From Gamarada debralockiae (taxonomy: Eukaryota > Ascomycota > Leotiomycetes > Helotiales > Hyphodiscaceae): a stretch of DNA of 64,000 nt. The stretch lies in the NCBI GenBank assembly GCA_002803225.1, contig NXFV01000626.1:62001-126000 (forward strand). The letters run 5' to 3'. This document shows, piece after piece, positions 21,975 to 33,710 of the stretch (positions within the stretch are counted from its first letter, which is position 1; each line of letters starts with the position of its first letter). A model generated the notes under the pieces. The model was not told the DNA's origin, did not search any database, and saw only the letters and a list, made by a program, of their open reading frames with translations. The position numbers and the translations under genes are program-made.

Positions 21975-22904
21975 GCAGTGGAGAAGTTTGGGGCACTTGA
22001 ATTATTTTGTGGATAATTGGAGTTCAAAATTTTTGGGAATCATTTAATGGTATTGAGGACCAGGTTTAACAAAGAGGGAAGTTTTGGAATGTAATGTTCC
22101 TGGCGTTTGTTTCGAATTTTTATCTTATCATATAGCAACGAAACCTCAAAGTAGAACTCATTACTTGATACATTCATAGAGTTGAGCTCAATTGATAACA
22201 TCCGACACATTTTGCCGCCATGGGAGGAAAGAGAGTGCTAAACACGTGATCTAATGTCCAGAAACAGGCAAGCCCACTCTCGTCAACTTCCTCTAAATTT
22301 GCTATTTCCTTCTCCTCTCCTTACAGTCAAACCTCTACATATCGGATCAAAAAATCAGGCGGTTTGGATCCGCTATTGAGAGGATTTCGATAAAACGATA
22401 TATGCCTTACGCGATTTTCAGGCCAAAACTACTGCTTTGCCAAGAAAATTTTAGCTTTGCTTGAATATCTAGGCCAAACCTAGCCAATCTGATCGGAACA
22501 CACCAAAAATTACAAAAATCACTCCGATATACCGACATAGGAGAGAATCCGATATACTCACCTAAATTTCACAGTAATCAAAGCTCCCGGCCGATAAAAC
22601 GAGGAATCAATATACAGCGTGCCGATATATAGAGGTTTAACTATATCCGATCGCCATTCCAATATTCAGTTCAACCTCGTACGGTTCTGTTCGGAATTGA
22701 TGATATCAGTCCTTTAATTCTCTTCGATATTATAAAGTGGGCTCTCTAGACACAAGGTCCAAATTCACTCATCCTGATTCACTAATTCAGCGATTGGACT
22801 GGAGAATATCGGGCTTAATATTTTGTGACTCTCTGAAAAGTCCAGTTTTGATCACCGAAAAGAGGGAGACCGATTGTCATTCTTATGTTACTATCAATAC
22901 GGTA
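21975..22904. other. AT-rich intergenic region with a MITE
   Basis: Apart from the 320-bp inverted-repeat element at 22324-22643, no gene recognised. The last about 250 bp are the promoter and leader of the Zn2Cys6 gene. Confidence 0.5.
22324..22643. mobile_element. pogo/Fot-like MITE, 320 bp, TA target duplication
   Basis: Terminal inverted repeats of 22 bp lie at 22324-22345 (starts CAGTCAAACCTCTA) and 22622-22643 (reverse complement starts TAGTTAAACCTCTA). They differ at three positions, all C versus T. A TA dinucleotide flanks both ends (22322-22323 and 22644-22645), as expected for Tc1/mariner-pogo target duplication. The interior is AT-rich, with no coding capacity, so the element is non-autonomous. 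The superfamily call rests on TA target site and the CAGT-type end. Confidence 0.75.
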
Positions 22905-25101
22905 ATGGCAGCGTGCGATATTTGCCATCGGAGGAAAGTCAAGTGTGATTCGCAAGGACCAGAGCCATGTTCAAGATGCCGTGGCGGGAATCTGCAATGC
23001 ACGTCAGTATTTCCTTTCTATCCTTTACCATTACTATGGAACTAATGCTGCGGAAGATTTGATTTGGCACACGCACATAGAGTGCGGAGAAGGAAGAAGA
23101 GGGCCTCATTGACAAGTGATGCTGGGCTGGGCCACTTCCAGCCTGTTCAAATTGCACCAGCCGTCAACAATGCTGGAGGTGAGAGTTCAGACCCATCGTC
23201 CTTGCAACGCCTAGCTACGTCAGGTACTCAAACACCCCAAACCTTCGTACCGACGATGGAAGATATTGTTGAAGAGGAGCTTTCCCGGACAGCTCTCACG
23301 CAGTTCTACCAGCACGGCATTACGGGTGACTCCCCTTGGTTTACGTACAAGGAAGGCCACTATATACGAATTGCGTATATCGGTACTTCTGCTTCAAACC
23401 TCGCCCATCTAGTACAAGGAGAACTCACGGCACATAGTAATCACGACCCTTCACTACATTTCCCTTTCCCATCGATTCGGCCTCCGATGCCATGGAAGCC
23501 TCACAGGGAACAGCCGCTTGTCAGATGGTATTCGAAAATGGCCGATAATGCTGCCGCACTACCAACCAAAGAAGTCAGAGACGACTTGGTTGAATCCTTC
23601 TTCGAAAAGATTCACCCAGGTTTCCCTATCGTGGACGAAGTCCAGTTCAAGACCCGCTATGCGGACCCTGAAAATCCTCCCCCACTCTTGCTTTTACAAT
23701 CTGTCCTACTCGCGGGCGCTCATGTTTCTCAGCATCCAAAAGTTGCAGAATCCCGATCACTAGTCAAGATGGCTTTATTTCGACGGGCAAAAGCTCTCTT
23801 TGATATGCATTTTGAGAACGATCGGATGCATCTGGTGCAAAGCGCACTTCTGTTTACATGGCATTTTGAGGTTCGTAGTACCTTGAATCATTCACGAAAT
23901 TTGAGTGATTATGAAAGCCATTGTCTTACATTCTCTTCAGGGCCCTGACGATGTGTCTTCAAATGCGTACTACTGGGCAGGAATTGCCTGCCGTATTGCC
24001 TTTGGTCTTGGAATGCACAGAGATCTCGGGCCTTCGTCGTCAACGCGGATGCCTGTTGGCGACACACGCATTTTTCGGCGTATTTGGTGGACATTAGTTC
24101 AAGTGGACATACTAGCAAGTTTGCATCATGGCAGACCGCCCATGATCGATCCTGACGACTTCGATCAAACTCCTCTTAACCCCGATGATTTCATTGAATA
24201 TTGCGGGCACAAGAACCACCATGTCAACATCGACTACTGCATCCAAAACTCAACGTTATGCAACATCATCATTTCGATTTTGAAACTGTCTTCTCCAGGA
24301 TCATTACGGCGTTGTCTTTTGATTCCAAGTTCTTTGGAAACTCAGAAAGCTTCTCTTGATTCCAAACTGGTCGGGTGGTACCTGCGACTTCCACCATCTC
24401 TGATGACCTGTAGTAAGACGCCGGGTTTTTGGACATTGCAGATTCAGCTCCACTACAATCTTGCTCTTCTGCATTTGCACCGAATCACGATTGAAACAAA
24501 CCAGCCAAGCCACGGCAGTAATTCGGAGCAGGAACACCAGAAATCGTTGAGTATCCGTCACACAGCGGCCCTTTCAATTGCCAAAATTTTTGACGATATT
24601 GTTGGTATGGAAGCGGTTGAAAGATGCTCCTTTACATCTTTGACGGCTTTGTTGTCCGCTGCAATCCAAATGAGCTTTGAAGCTCGCTCGGCCGCTGGTA
24701 ATGGTGAGATTGTACTGGCGCTTCAATCACAGACCAGGCTAGATAACATGCTTCCTGCAATGAAAGCAATCGCTTCCTACTGGCCAAGTGCTGAAGCAAT
24801 AGACAGCATCTTCCGTAAATTGTTATTGGAGGTCAAGGAGCAGACGAAATCCTATTTTTCGCGACTTGAATCGATTCGCGACGAGCGTTCAACAACTGAT
24901 GGGGTTGATGCCATATCAAGCAGCGAGAACGTGCCCGAATCGGCTTTATGGGATGCAAATTTCAATGGTTCTTTGGCTACTGGATGGAGTAACATCTTTG
25001 GAGTTGGAGATGCTAATGCATTCGAGAATTTCGAGTCGTTGAGACTGATGGACAGCTGGCTGACGATGTCTACTACTGAGAACAACCGATTTTCTTGTTG
25101 A
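22905..25101 (+). CDS. Zn(II)2Cys6 transcription factor with fungal-specific TF domain
   Basis: Three exons, 22905-23002, 23057-23870 and 23941-25101 (54- and 70-nt introns, phases 2 and 0), give 690 aa. The zinc cluster is at the extreme N-terminus (CDICHRRKVKCD, CSRCRGGNLQC). Splicing brings in FDLAHAHRVRRRKKR, a basic linker familiar from cutinase-factor-like regulators. The middle (YYWAGIACRIAFGLGMHRDL, RIWWTLVQVDILASLHHGRP) is the fungal-specific transcription factor domain. The C-terminus is acidic and low in motifs. Targets unknown. It is the nearest regulator to the amidase/amine-oxidase locus, about 7 kb away, whose promoters carry CGG/CCG palindromes; that link is an inference. Confidence 0.88.
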
Positions 25102-25711
25102 GTTGTGGGCTAGTCAAAGCCTTCGAAAAACGTCGCGATGAAAATTCCACTCGGTCTGGACGATGTCGTCGAGTCCGAAGGATTACCTGTTTTCCGTATT
25201 TTTAAATTGTTCAATTCAATTGAACGACCTCGCTCTCGATGCCATGATTACTATTCATAGCGAGTCTGCCAGAAGCACGGTCATGACAAAGGGTGCAAGG
25301 GCGTTGATGACTGTGCTAGCTGCATCTGGCGTATAGCGGAGCCACTCTCTACTTTTTAATTGGTGGATGGAAGGATCACATATCCCGATCTCCCAATTAT
25401 ACTATCGATATATTTGTTCGTGCTTCAAGTACCGCATTGGTGTCATAGGTTACTGCAACCGTTGGAGCCAATTACTTTCCTCGGTCGGCGTAGTCAAAAA
25501 CAAAAAGAAGTGATGATCCTTGTTCATACGACCGTACTCATTTAGAGGCCTGCACTGCTCCCGACATCCGCGAGCAAATTCCAATGAATATGATCATTAA
25601 GGTACCTTCGCTGCTCCTCTGCGATCCCTTCGTAGTATATCTTCGATTTCTGCAACTCACTTAAGAACGGCCGATCGTATAATCTCCCAGTGACCTTCAA
25701 CCTTCGTCACT
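25102..25711. other. intergenic region, no gene seen
   Basis: Holds the 3' end of the Zn2Cys6 gene and the promoter of the BRE4-like gene. No repeat recognised. Confidence 0.5.
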
Positions 25712-28700
25712 ATGGAAGACCGACCGGGACCGCAACCTACAGATGGTGAGAAGTTGGGCAGCATCTCTGAGCCTTCTCCAGAAATACATAGCATGCACAA
25801 CTCTGCTTCTTCAAGTACAGCAAATACGAATGCTCCCGTAGCAGCCACTTCGCAGAATGGAGGCCAGCAAGGAGCTACAGCGGCTGCTACAATCCCAAAG
25901 CCATCAATCTTGAAGCAAGCATGGGGAAAGTTGGGGATCAATGCATTCGTGGTTATGTTCATGGTCAAAGGCGCTCTCCCTCCAACGATAGCTATGTCCA
26001 TCTATCAGCGCTATTCGGTGGCCGTCAACTATCTAAACTTTGGGTATGTCATGATTGTCATATCAATCTTGACTGTCCCAGTTTTACCGCGAGGGAAATA
26101 TCTCATGAATTTGTTCGTTAGCCTGGTAAGTACTGGCTGTTAGATTTCAATTCAATTTCCGAGTGTTGTTTTTGAATCTCTTGTTGCCCTTGAATGATTG
26201 AGCCCCATGCCTGGAGATAAAGGGAAAAGAGAGATGAGAATCACAGCAAGGAACTCTAGAACTAACTGTGTCTCTTACTAGATCATGACTTGCTTCGGGG
26301 CCGCGATGGTTTTATTCGGTCACTGGCTTTCAATAAAGGCCAGAATTGCGACAACTCCAGCCAATGCCTCCCCTGCAGAGGCCAGTGGATACAACTCGTC
26401 TGCTTCGGCCATCAATGCTATATTCATGATAATCAACGTCTTCGGAATTAACGCTCTTCGGGCGGCAAGACCATCTCTCAGCATACCATCTGTTGAATAT
26501 ACCATCTTCATAATGATTGGCTTCGTTTACGGCCCTCAGGAGGCTACGGAAGACCGTAGCATTCGATTCGTCAAAGAACTACTCTACAGCTTCCTCACTG
26601 GTCAGGCCATTTCAACCGGAGTGTCAATGCTGATCATTCCGGTTTCGTCGAGGAAAGTGTTCTTCGGAGAGGTTACTGGATTTCTTCATAGCGCTCGTGG
26701 ATTACTCCAGGCCCAACTGGCATTTGTGGAAGCGTTGGAGCATTCCGAGATGGTCGATCCCTCCGTTCCGAAGGCAAGCTCAGAGTCTGAAGACGGTAGC
26801 AAAGCCCAAGATTATAATGACGCAGAAAGGACACAAAAGAGATTGATGTATACCCAGAAAGCGGCAGCTTTGAAAGCTGCTTCAGCCGGTGTGCTGGGTC
26901 TGAGTGGCAAGCTCCGAGACGATGTGGTTTTGGCAAGGAGAGAGGTGGCTTATGGAAATTTGGACAGTTCGGACATTGACGAAATATGTCGCCTCTTGAG
27001 GAACATATTGCTTCCAATTTCGAGTCTTTCTACGGTTGCCGATATATCAGAACGCCTCAAGAATCGATATCGTGCCGACAGGAGGAGGTTCGAGGAGGCG
27101 CAGTGCCCCGAAGCAAGATCGGTTGAGTTTACGGCGAAGGAACGAGCGAAAGAAGAAGGGGAATGGCGCCAACTCATACGCGAGCTTCATGCCTCTTTTG
27201 AACCGACAATCCAAGTACTTGATGAAGGTGTATTACACATCTTGATTCTGCTAGGTTTAGCGCCGAAGTCGAAAAAGCCAGCTTCGAGTGGAAAGGTTGG
27301 GAGAGAGGGAAGTGCTACGCTAAACAAGGATGTTGAGAAAGGTGTGACGAAACCAATGCCCGGTGACATTGGCTTTGGAGATTACTTGGATGGAGAAATT
27401 CAGGATTTTCGAAAGCAGAGGACAGAGAGGCTTCAGACTTGGACAAAGGAACGAGGACTCGACTCGGTTTTCCATTCACCTGCCTCTACAAGGCATGTCC
27501 AATTCCCATCCCACCCGAACCGTGATGGTTACAAGAGTCTCAAGCTATTACGTGAAGCTCGAGCGTCCCAAAGACTTCATCTCATTCTTTATATGGAATA
27601 CCTACTTTACTCTGTGGCAAAAGCAACCCTAGAATTGGTTCGGTTTGCGGAGTTGAAAGTCAACGACGGCACGATGCAAAGGAGCCGGCTCATTCTTCCC
27701 AAGGCCAGGATCTTGTATAAGTGGATCAAGGGTCTTATTGATGGGGATGAATCTGGCGGTCCAGACATGGATAAAATGGACCACATGTAGGGTTTCCCGA
27801 CGACTTCTCCCCTGTTTTCCACAACGGCTTCATTCGATGAAACACGCCGATTCCTTCTCCTCCAATAGTACTTGCTAACTCAATTGTTCACACAGGGCTA
27901 ACAACGTGGTTCATCTGGGCGACTCGCTACAAGACCCCAAAGATCCGGAGCATTTGCCTCCCAAGAACACCCGACAGGCTTTTGGGGACCGTCTCAGGGT
28001 CATACCAAGGATTTTAGGATCTGAATCGGCCAAGTTTGGTGTGCGTGTCACGCTAGCAGTGATGAGCATCGGCATCATGGCCTATCTGCACCAAACCCAC
28101 GCCTTCTTCATACAGCAGCGGATCGTTTGGAGTTTGGTCATGATGTAGGTATTCATTATGCTCACAGAGACTCCTTCCTTGTCTTTTATCAACCCTGACA
28201 TTATTACAGTGCAATCGGAATGAACCCAACCTCAGGCTCCGCCGTCTTTCAACTCTTAGGAAACCTCACATTCTCTCTGTTTGGCATGGTCTTCGCATTC
28301 GTCAACTGGTATATCGTCGACCAAAGGACTCCAGGCATCATTGTCTTCTTCTTCCTTTTCATGATGTTTTATTTCTATTTCGCTGCCAAGTATCCCAGGT
28401 TCCTGGTTTCAATCGTTGCTGGCGCAATAACCCATGTTTTAGTTATCGGTATGTTTGAATCTACAATGCCCACTAGGGCATTTACTGTGCTGATATGTAG
28501 TTAGGTTACGAACTTCAAGTCCGAGTGATTGGTGTAAAGCAAGCGACTGCCACCGGCCAACCATATTATCCCATCTACGAATTGGCTCCTTATAGACTCT
28601 TCGCAGTTGCGGGAGGTGTGACGGTGGCATATATTTGGACCATATTTCCGGTACCCATCACTGAAGGGTCCGTTCTTCGAAGAGATCTAGGGAGCTCTTT

Positions 28701-29490
28701 ATTCCTTCTTGCCAACTATGTCAGCTCCACTACATCGACAGTTGAGCAGAGAGTGAAGGACAAGGAAGGCGATATGAGTCTCGCAACAAGTCCTGGTCGC
28801 ATGCTGCAGAAGATGCGCCAAAGGGTATTGCAGAAGCAGGTAGCTCTACTGAACTCAATGAGGCAGAATCTGGCATTCATGGCCTGGGAACCAACTTTTG
28901 GTGGTGATTTTCCGAAGGAAACATATAAGTTGATCATTAGTGAGGTCCAAAGGTATGTAGTCTGACGAAATCATCTACTTGACCCATGTAGGTGGTGAAA
29001 GCTGAGTTTTGTTTGTCACAGCATCGTCAACTACCTAACCGTCATCACATATGCCTCCGAAGCATTCACCGCCGCTCGCCTCAACGCCTCCTCTTCAAAG
29101 TGGCTCGCGCAATTCTCAGAATCCCGCTTGGAATCCAACCGTAAATCGCACGAACTCGTCACTCTCCTCTCGCTCCTCTCTGCTTCCCTTAAAAACAAAC
29201 AGCCTCTCCCTCCATACCTCAAGGCACCCGACTACTTCAATATGTTTGACCAAGCCGTGGGATCAGATCCGAATATTCTGGGTCTGGAGAACATCAACGA
29301 ACCCGGATTCAGACCCTTTGCGGTCATCGAAGTGTCACATGTATGTATGGTGGATTCGGTGAGCAATATTGTGAAGCATGTTAGGGATTTGGTTGGAGAA
29401 GTGGATTTTTCGTATCAGGTTGTGGGGACTTCGGCGAGGACAAGTACTAGTGCTTTGGATGGTGCGAGTGGGAAAGAGAAAGCTCATTGA
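25712..29490 (+). CDS. BRE4-like multi-TM protein (putative ER/aromatic-acid exporter type, DUF2421)
   Basis: Six exons: 25712-26125, 26282-27786, 27896-28144, 28210-28448, 28505-28952, 29022-29490 (phases 0, 2, 2, 1, 2), about 1107 aa. The first half has about six TM segments (AWGKLGINAFVVMFMVKGALPPTIAM onward), then a long soluble Glu/Lys-rich region (KERAKEEGEWRQLIRELHASFEP). The second half has another TM cluster (FGVRVTLAVMSIGIMAYL, MIAIGMNPTSGSAVFQLLGN, FLFMMFYFYFAAKYPRFL) and a helical cytosolic end. This is the fungal ArAE-like/BRE4 architecture: N-terminal 6TM putative ER transporter plus DUF2421. Yeast BRE4 mutants are brefeldin A sensitive. Intron 2 uses GTAGGG and intron 1 is the longest (156 nt). 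Substrate unknown. Confidence 0.88.
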
Positions 29491-29801
29491 CTTGAGTTGG
29501 ACTGGATATAGATGAAGTTGATGGGAGCTCAAAACGGAATTGGGAGAACTGGTAACTTCGCTCACCGATTATCGCATTAAGTAGAATATAATATACAAAC
29601 GGTTCTGGGCTTTTCAGCGATTAAATGGTGACATTTCTGATAGACACGGGCTTTTCTTGATAATCCCTGTGTTGAATTGTTTAGGTATAATAAGCTTTCA
29701 AGACCCATCGGTTCATTTTCTAATTGCTGACGTAGTACTGAAGGATTGATTTCTGGTATTGAAATTAATCGGTAGTTATGAGACTGCTCGGTGTGCGATA
29801 T
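29491..29801. other. convergent 3' intergenic region
   Basis: About 310 bp between the ends of the BRE4-like and amidase genes. Nothing recognised. Confidence 0.5.
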
Positions 29802-31703
29802 TTACACGTTGACCACATGATCCAGTAGCTCAGATACAGCGACCAATTCCTCGTCTTTATATGGAAAACCCACGATTTGCAAGCACACGGGTTGGGAAGA
29901 GAAAAGCTCCGGATCATCTGCGCCTGGTTTCAGCTTCCAAGTCCCGAGAAAACTGATGGAACATTCAACTTACACATGTCGTAAGTCGGTTTATCAAAGG
30001 GGTTGTCAAGCGGTTTGTACTCCATATCTTTAGGATCTATCTCAGCTGAAATCTTGAGGTCCTTAATAGGAAGTGTGATAGATGGGTAGTCGAGAATATT
30101 GAAAAGACTCGTGTATCCCCACCAACAGGTAAAATCATGGCTGTAGAAGTCAGACCAAGAAATAAAGACCCCAAAAATGAAAGCAACCACTTACGGATAG
30201 CCTGCTGATGGGTGAACTGGACAGATCATAGCATCCAGAGGTAATTTACATGCGTTGGTTTCAGCTGTTAATGCCCAAAATCTGGCCATCTGCGCCTTGT
30301 ACGCCGCTTGTTTAGTATTGCAGGCAAATAATTCAGGTACCGAAAGCTCTTTGATGTCAAAAATTTCCATGTGGCGCTTCAGTGACGGGATCATTGGTTC
30401 TCCTCCTTTTGCAAGAGTGGCCTTTTGCTCTGCAGCGCCGGTCTGGAAGTACAGCTTCCACGTTGTGAGAGCCACTTCCCAGCAGTCGAAGGGGAGTTTC
30501 ACAGGCACAACTGAATACTGGTTAGGCTTCGTCCTAAAAGAGTCAGAGATAACCTCATACCTTCGTGGCCTGCTGCCTTCAATTTCGCAGCTGTCTCTCT
30601 CATAGCCCGCAAAATAGGCGGATGAGGCATGCATACTCCATCGAACTCGAGAATTCCGATAGCGAGTCTGGTAAGTGGCTGAACCTTCCGCCAAGGAATT
30701 GGGACGAAACTGGCATCATATTCTGCAAGCGGATAGCCATTGATAACTTTCGTAAACATCTTCAAGTCGGCCATACTATGGCATGCGGGACCACAAGAGA
30801 CTTTGATCGAGTTTTGACCGGGAGCAGTAGTTCGCATGCCTCCCTTAGGTATTCTTTCTGAGCTCGGGCGGATTGAATAGAGACCATTGAATGCCGCAGG
30901 TGCTCTGATCGAGCCCCCGATGTCTGAAGATGGGCCAATAGGACTTCCTTTCAGCGCTATCAAGGCCCCATCACCGCCTGAAGAGCCTCCTGAGCCCAAT
31001 TTGTTGTTGTGTGGGTTGAGAGTTCTTCCCCACAGAGTGCTCCATGTCTCAAGTGCCATTCCAGTTTGAGGCATGGTGGTTTTGACATAAAAGACAGCTC
31101 CGGCATCACGGAGAGCTCTTACAAGTACTGAGTCCTTCTCAGAGATCACATCCGCCCACGATAAATACCCAAGGGTCACTACATGGCCGGCTAGATCGTA
31201 CATATCCTTGAGTACAGTCAACTCCTGGACTTAATAAAAGGGAATTCGGAAAGCTCGATTACCTTTATCGAAACAGGTAATCCATGGAGAGGGCCAACGA
31301 TTTTCCCACTGCTCTTTAGATGAGTATCCAGCTTTTCCGCTGTTGCTAGAGCCTCCTCGGGGAAGAAAGCAGTTAAGCAATTTGTCTACACATCTGTAAA
31401 TATCGATTCGGCTATTTGCAAGATGAGAATAAATACAAGTTGATGAGCGATTGCTGCTCTCGCCAAAAAGGCCTCCGTAACCTCAACACTTGATAAAGTG
31501 CCATTTGCCAACTTCTCCAAGAGCTCCGTGGCTGTCTGTTCAGTAATCTCGATTTGCTTTGATGTTAGAATTCCACATGACTTTGGAAGTTCCATGACAT
31601 TGCTTGTGATCTCGGTTTGCGAGGACAGCTTCCATTTTGCTGGGATGGAGTCGAGAACTCCTTGCTGGGCGTTGGTGGCGATTTCTTGAACGGAAGGTGA
31701 CAT
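29802..31703 (-). CDS. amidase (amidase-signature family, acetamidase-like)
   Basis: Six exons: 31703-31437, 31385-31263, 31206-30561, 30510-30195, 30140-29974, 29917-29802, with introns of 50-56 nt, total about 544 aa. The Ser-cisSer-Lys triad is complete: Lys130 in GLPVSIKD, Ser205 in GSGGSSGGDG and Ser229 in SSDIGGSIR. The 75- and 24-residue spacings equal those of characterised family members. The C-terminus (SSQPVCLQIVGFPYKDEE) is typical. It hydrolyses a carboxamide to acid plus ammonia or amine; substrate unknown. No signal peptide or TM. It is divergent from an SDR pseudogene over a 487-bp promoter that holds a CGG/CCG palindrome, and lies near the RidA-amine oxidase gene. Confidence 0.9.
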
Positions 31704-32190
31704 AGTAAGAACTCGAAGAGAATGACTGAGAATAATAATACAATCTTGCCTGCAATTCAAGCTTTCAATGACTCCAGTACTATTTACAGACTTATCAAAA
31801 TCGCCACAGCACCCGCTGAAGATGGGGTGCCCGATGGAATGTCGAACTACAATCACTAACGAAGGCGATAAGACAAAATGTATAGAGCCGTTAATCTATC
31901 GTATCGTGTTCTCACAATCTTCGGCGCCGAGCCATCAAAAGCTGATCACTCGGCCAACTCGGATGCTCGTAAGTGGGATGTGCTTAACCAGTGGCCCTGA
32001 ACTCTCCAAATCCAGCTTTGTGGCCGAGCAAGCGGAAACCTTGAGGCCGAGTCTTACTTTCCCGTGACCACTATGGCTTCAAGAGAAAGCTCTGAGTATA
32101 AAAAAGCGAGGAAATCGTTGAAAATAAGAGACGGCTTGAAGGGGAGAACTTTTACTTATATACGCGTTTCCCAACACCAAGCATTGCACG
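31704..32190. other. divergent promoter, amidase / SDR pseudogene
   Basis: 487 bp between the amidase start and the former SDR start. Carries the TTCGGCGCCGAG palindrome and three CTCGGCC/GGCCGAG half-site-like copies (31949-31955, 32022-32028, 32045-32051). No gene. Confidence 0.6.
31920..31931. promoter_or_regulatory. TTCGGCGCCGAG palindrome, candidate Zn2Cys6 operator
   Basis: Core TCGGCGCCGA is a perfect 10-bp palindrome with CGG and CCG separated by two bases. It sits 217 bp upstream of the amidase ATG and about 260 bp upstream of the SDR pseudogene start. The same 12-mer recurs twice upstream of the RidA-amine oxidase gene. Zinc-cluster proteins bind such CGG repeats; the specific factor is unknown. 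Confidence 0.5.
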
Positions 32191-33201
32191 ATGTTGGAAA
32201 TCTTCAGTCAGGAGGGCAAGACGGCGCTCGTCACTGGAGCGGGAGAGGAATCGGGCAGGCCATGGCGATAGGTGGTTGGAGCCCATTGAAGGAGGGGAAC
32301 CCAGATCTAACACGGGAGTTGTAGGTTTGGCAGAAGCATACTCTGAAACTGTCCTGATCCTGGTACATCACGTGATGGAAGAGAGACCTTATCAAACACA
32401 ATTTCAACCTTAACTTTTTCCTTGAACATCGTCCTGATATGCAATAGCGGGACCTCAGCCAAACCGCAACCAAGGATGCCATTGAGAAACTCGGACGTCG
32501 ATGCCATGTCTACGCCTTTGAGCTCGGAGATAGTCATCTGTGGAGAAGATAATCTCAACTGTTACGAAAGACCACAAGATAGACATTCAGGTCAATGTGG
32601 CAGGCATACAGCGTCGATTTCCTGCCGCGGAACACTCATAAGGAACCTGGGATGAAGTCAACAATGTCAATCTGAACTCAGTATTTGTCCTCTGCCGCGA
32701 CATGGGTGGATCGAGAACAAGATCCAGGGGACAATCATCAACACTGCGAGTCTGGCCACGTTCCAGGGTGGTATAAACATGGCAGCCTACACAGCAAGCA
32801 AGGCGCGGTCGGACAACTGACACAAAGCTCTCAGCAATGAATGGCTACCTCACGGAATTCAGGTGAATGCCATTGCGCCAGGGTAAGTCAGGCACTCTGA
32901 ATCTGGGTTTCCAAGCTAGAAGACTTTGCTAATGATTTCAGGTACATCGCAACCAATATGAACATTGATACGCGCTCAATTGCGGATACTACTTACTCTG
33001 ATTCCATCATGAAGAGAATTCCCATTGGGAAGTGGGGAGATCCTCTTGACTTCAAAGGACCAGCGATATTCCTGGCGTCTAAGGCTAGCTCATATGTGTC
33101 TGGAGAGATGTTACTCGTAAGATATAGTTGAGTCGTCCCAATCCCCCCATCAATCGCTAATGAAATCCGGGGCGATAGTGGGTGGATGGCTCGCTGATGG
33201 A
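32191..33201 (+). pseudogene. pseudogene, short-chain dehydrogenase (KduD-like)
   Basis: Pieces of a classical SDR are found in order but in changing frames: MLEIFSQEGKTALVTGAG at 32191, then RGIGQAMA one frame over, LAEA near 32331, TKDAIEKLGRRCHVYAFELGD, IDIQVNVAGIQRRFPAAEHS, an in-frame TAA, WDEVNNVNLNSVFVLCRDMG, GTIINTASLATFQGG, AAYTASKA, and NAIAPG joined across a still recognisable intron (GTAAGT...TTTCAG, about 32884-32941) to YIATNMN and RIPIGKWGDPLDFKGPAIFLASKASSYVSGEM. At least four frameshifts plus the stop break it. Retained intron positions show it is not a processed copy. The family (2-deoxy-D-gluconate 3-dehydrogenase/KduD-type, judged by VAGIQRR and IPIGKWGDP) oxidises a secondary alcohol with NAD(P). 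The gene must have been intact recently, since most residues remain readable. Confidence 0.8.
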
Positions 33202-33710
33202 GGTTTCTTCTGCGCCAGAAATGGCGAAGAATCGCGACTTGAATCTTTTAATTTCTTTCGGATACTGAATCTGGTCATAAATGCAAAGTAAAAAGTCAAA
33301 CAAAATCGAAGCTTTTCCGTACAAATTTGGATACAAGATATCAATCACTCTGCCAGCTTCAGCGATCAAGAAAGGTTTCTTCGAAGAGGTAAATCTATTC
33401 TTGATATCCTTCGAGTCTAATTGCTCGATCAGAATAAAAAGGTTCATGCTCTTGTTTTTCTGGAGGAGTCTCTTCATGTTTCGAATCGTTGAAGTGGATT
33501 GAGAGATTGATATCTTATATCCCAATTAGTACGGTATCACACCTTGACAATGCCAGTCCATTCTCACGGATGAAGTTCACTTGACGGCAGACGAAAGCAA
33601 ACCATACGCAACAATCCCTAGACTTTCTGCTTCAATACAATCCAAACCCCATGGGAACACTGGTATGACTCCACAGCTTCCCCGATTGTAATTTGACGCT
33701 CATTGGACCC
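33202..33710. other. intergenic with an imperfect foldback
   Basis: Contains the inverted repeat at 33329-33522. A 122-codon minus-strand frame across it is only a consequence of the repeat and has no recognised motif. Confidence 0.5.
33329..33522. repeat. imperfect inverted repeat (foldback), arms about 43 bp
   Basis: Left arm 33329-33371 (begins GGATACAAGATATCAATC) and right arm 33481-33522, whose reverse complement begins GGATATAAGATATCAATC. The arms match at most positions and are separated by about 110 bp. No target duplication was identified. It could be a decayed transposable element end pair or an inverted duplication. Confidence 0.55.

Noticed and set aside
33157..33525. 122-codon minus-strand frame
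   Set aside because: It spans the foldback at 33329-33522, which accounts for it; no domain.
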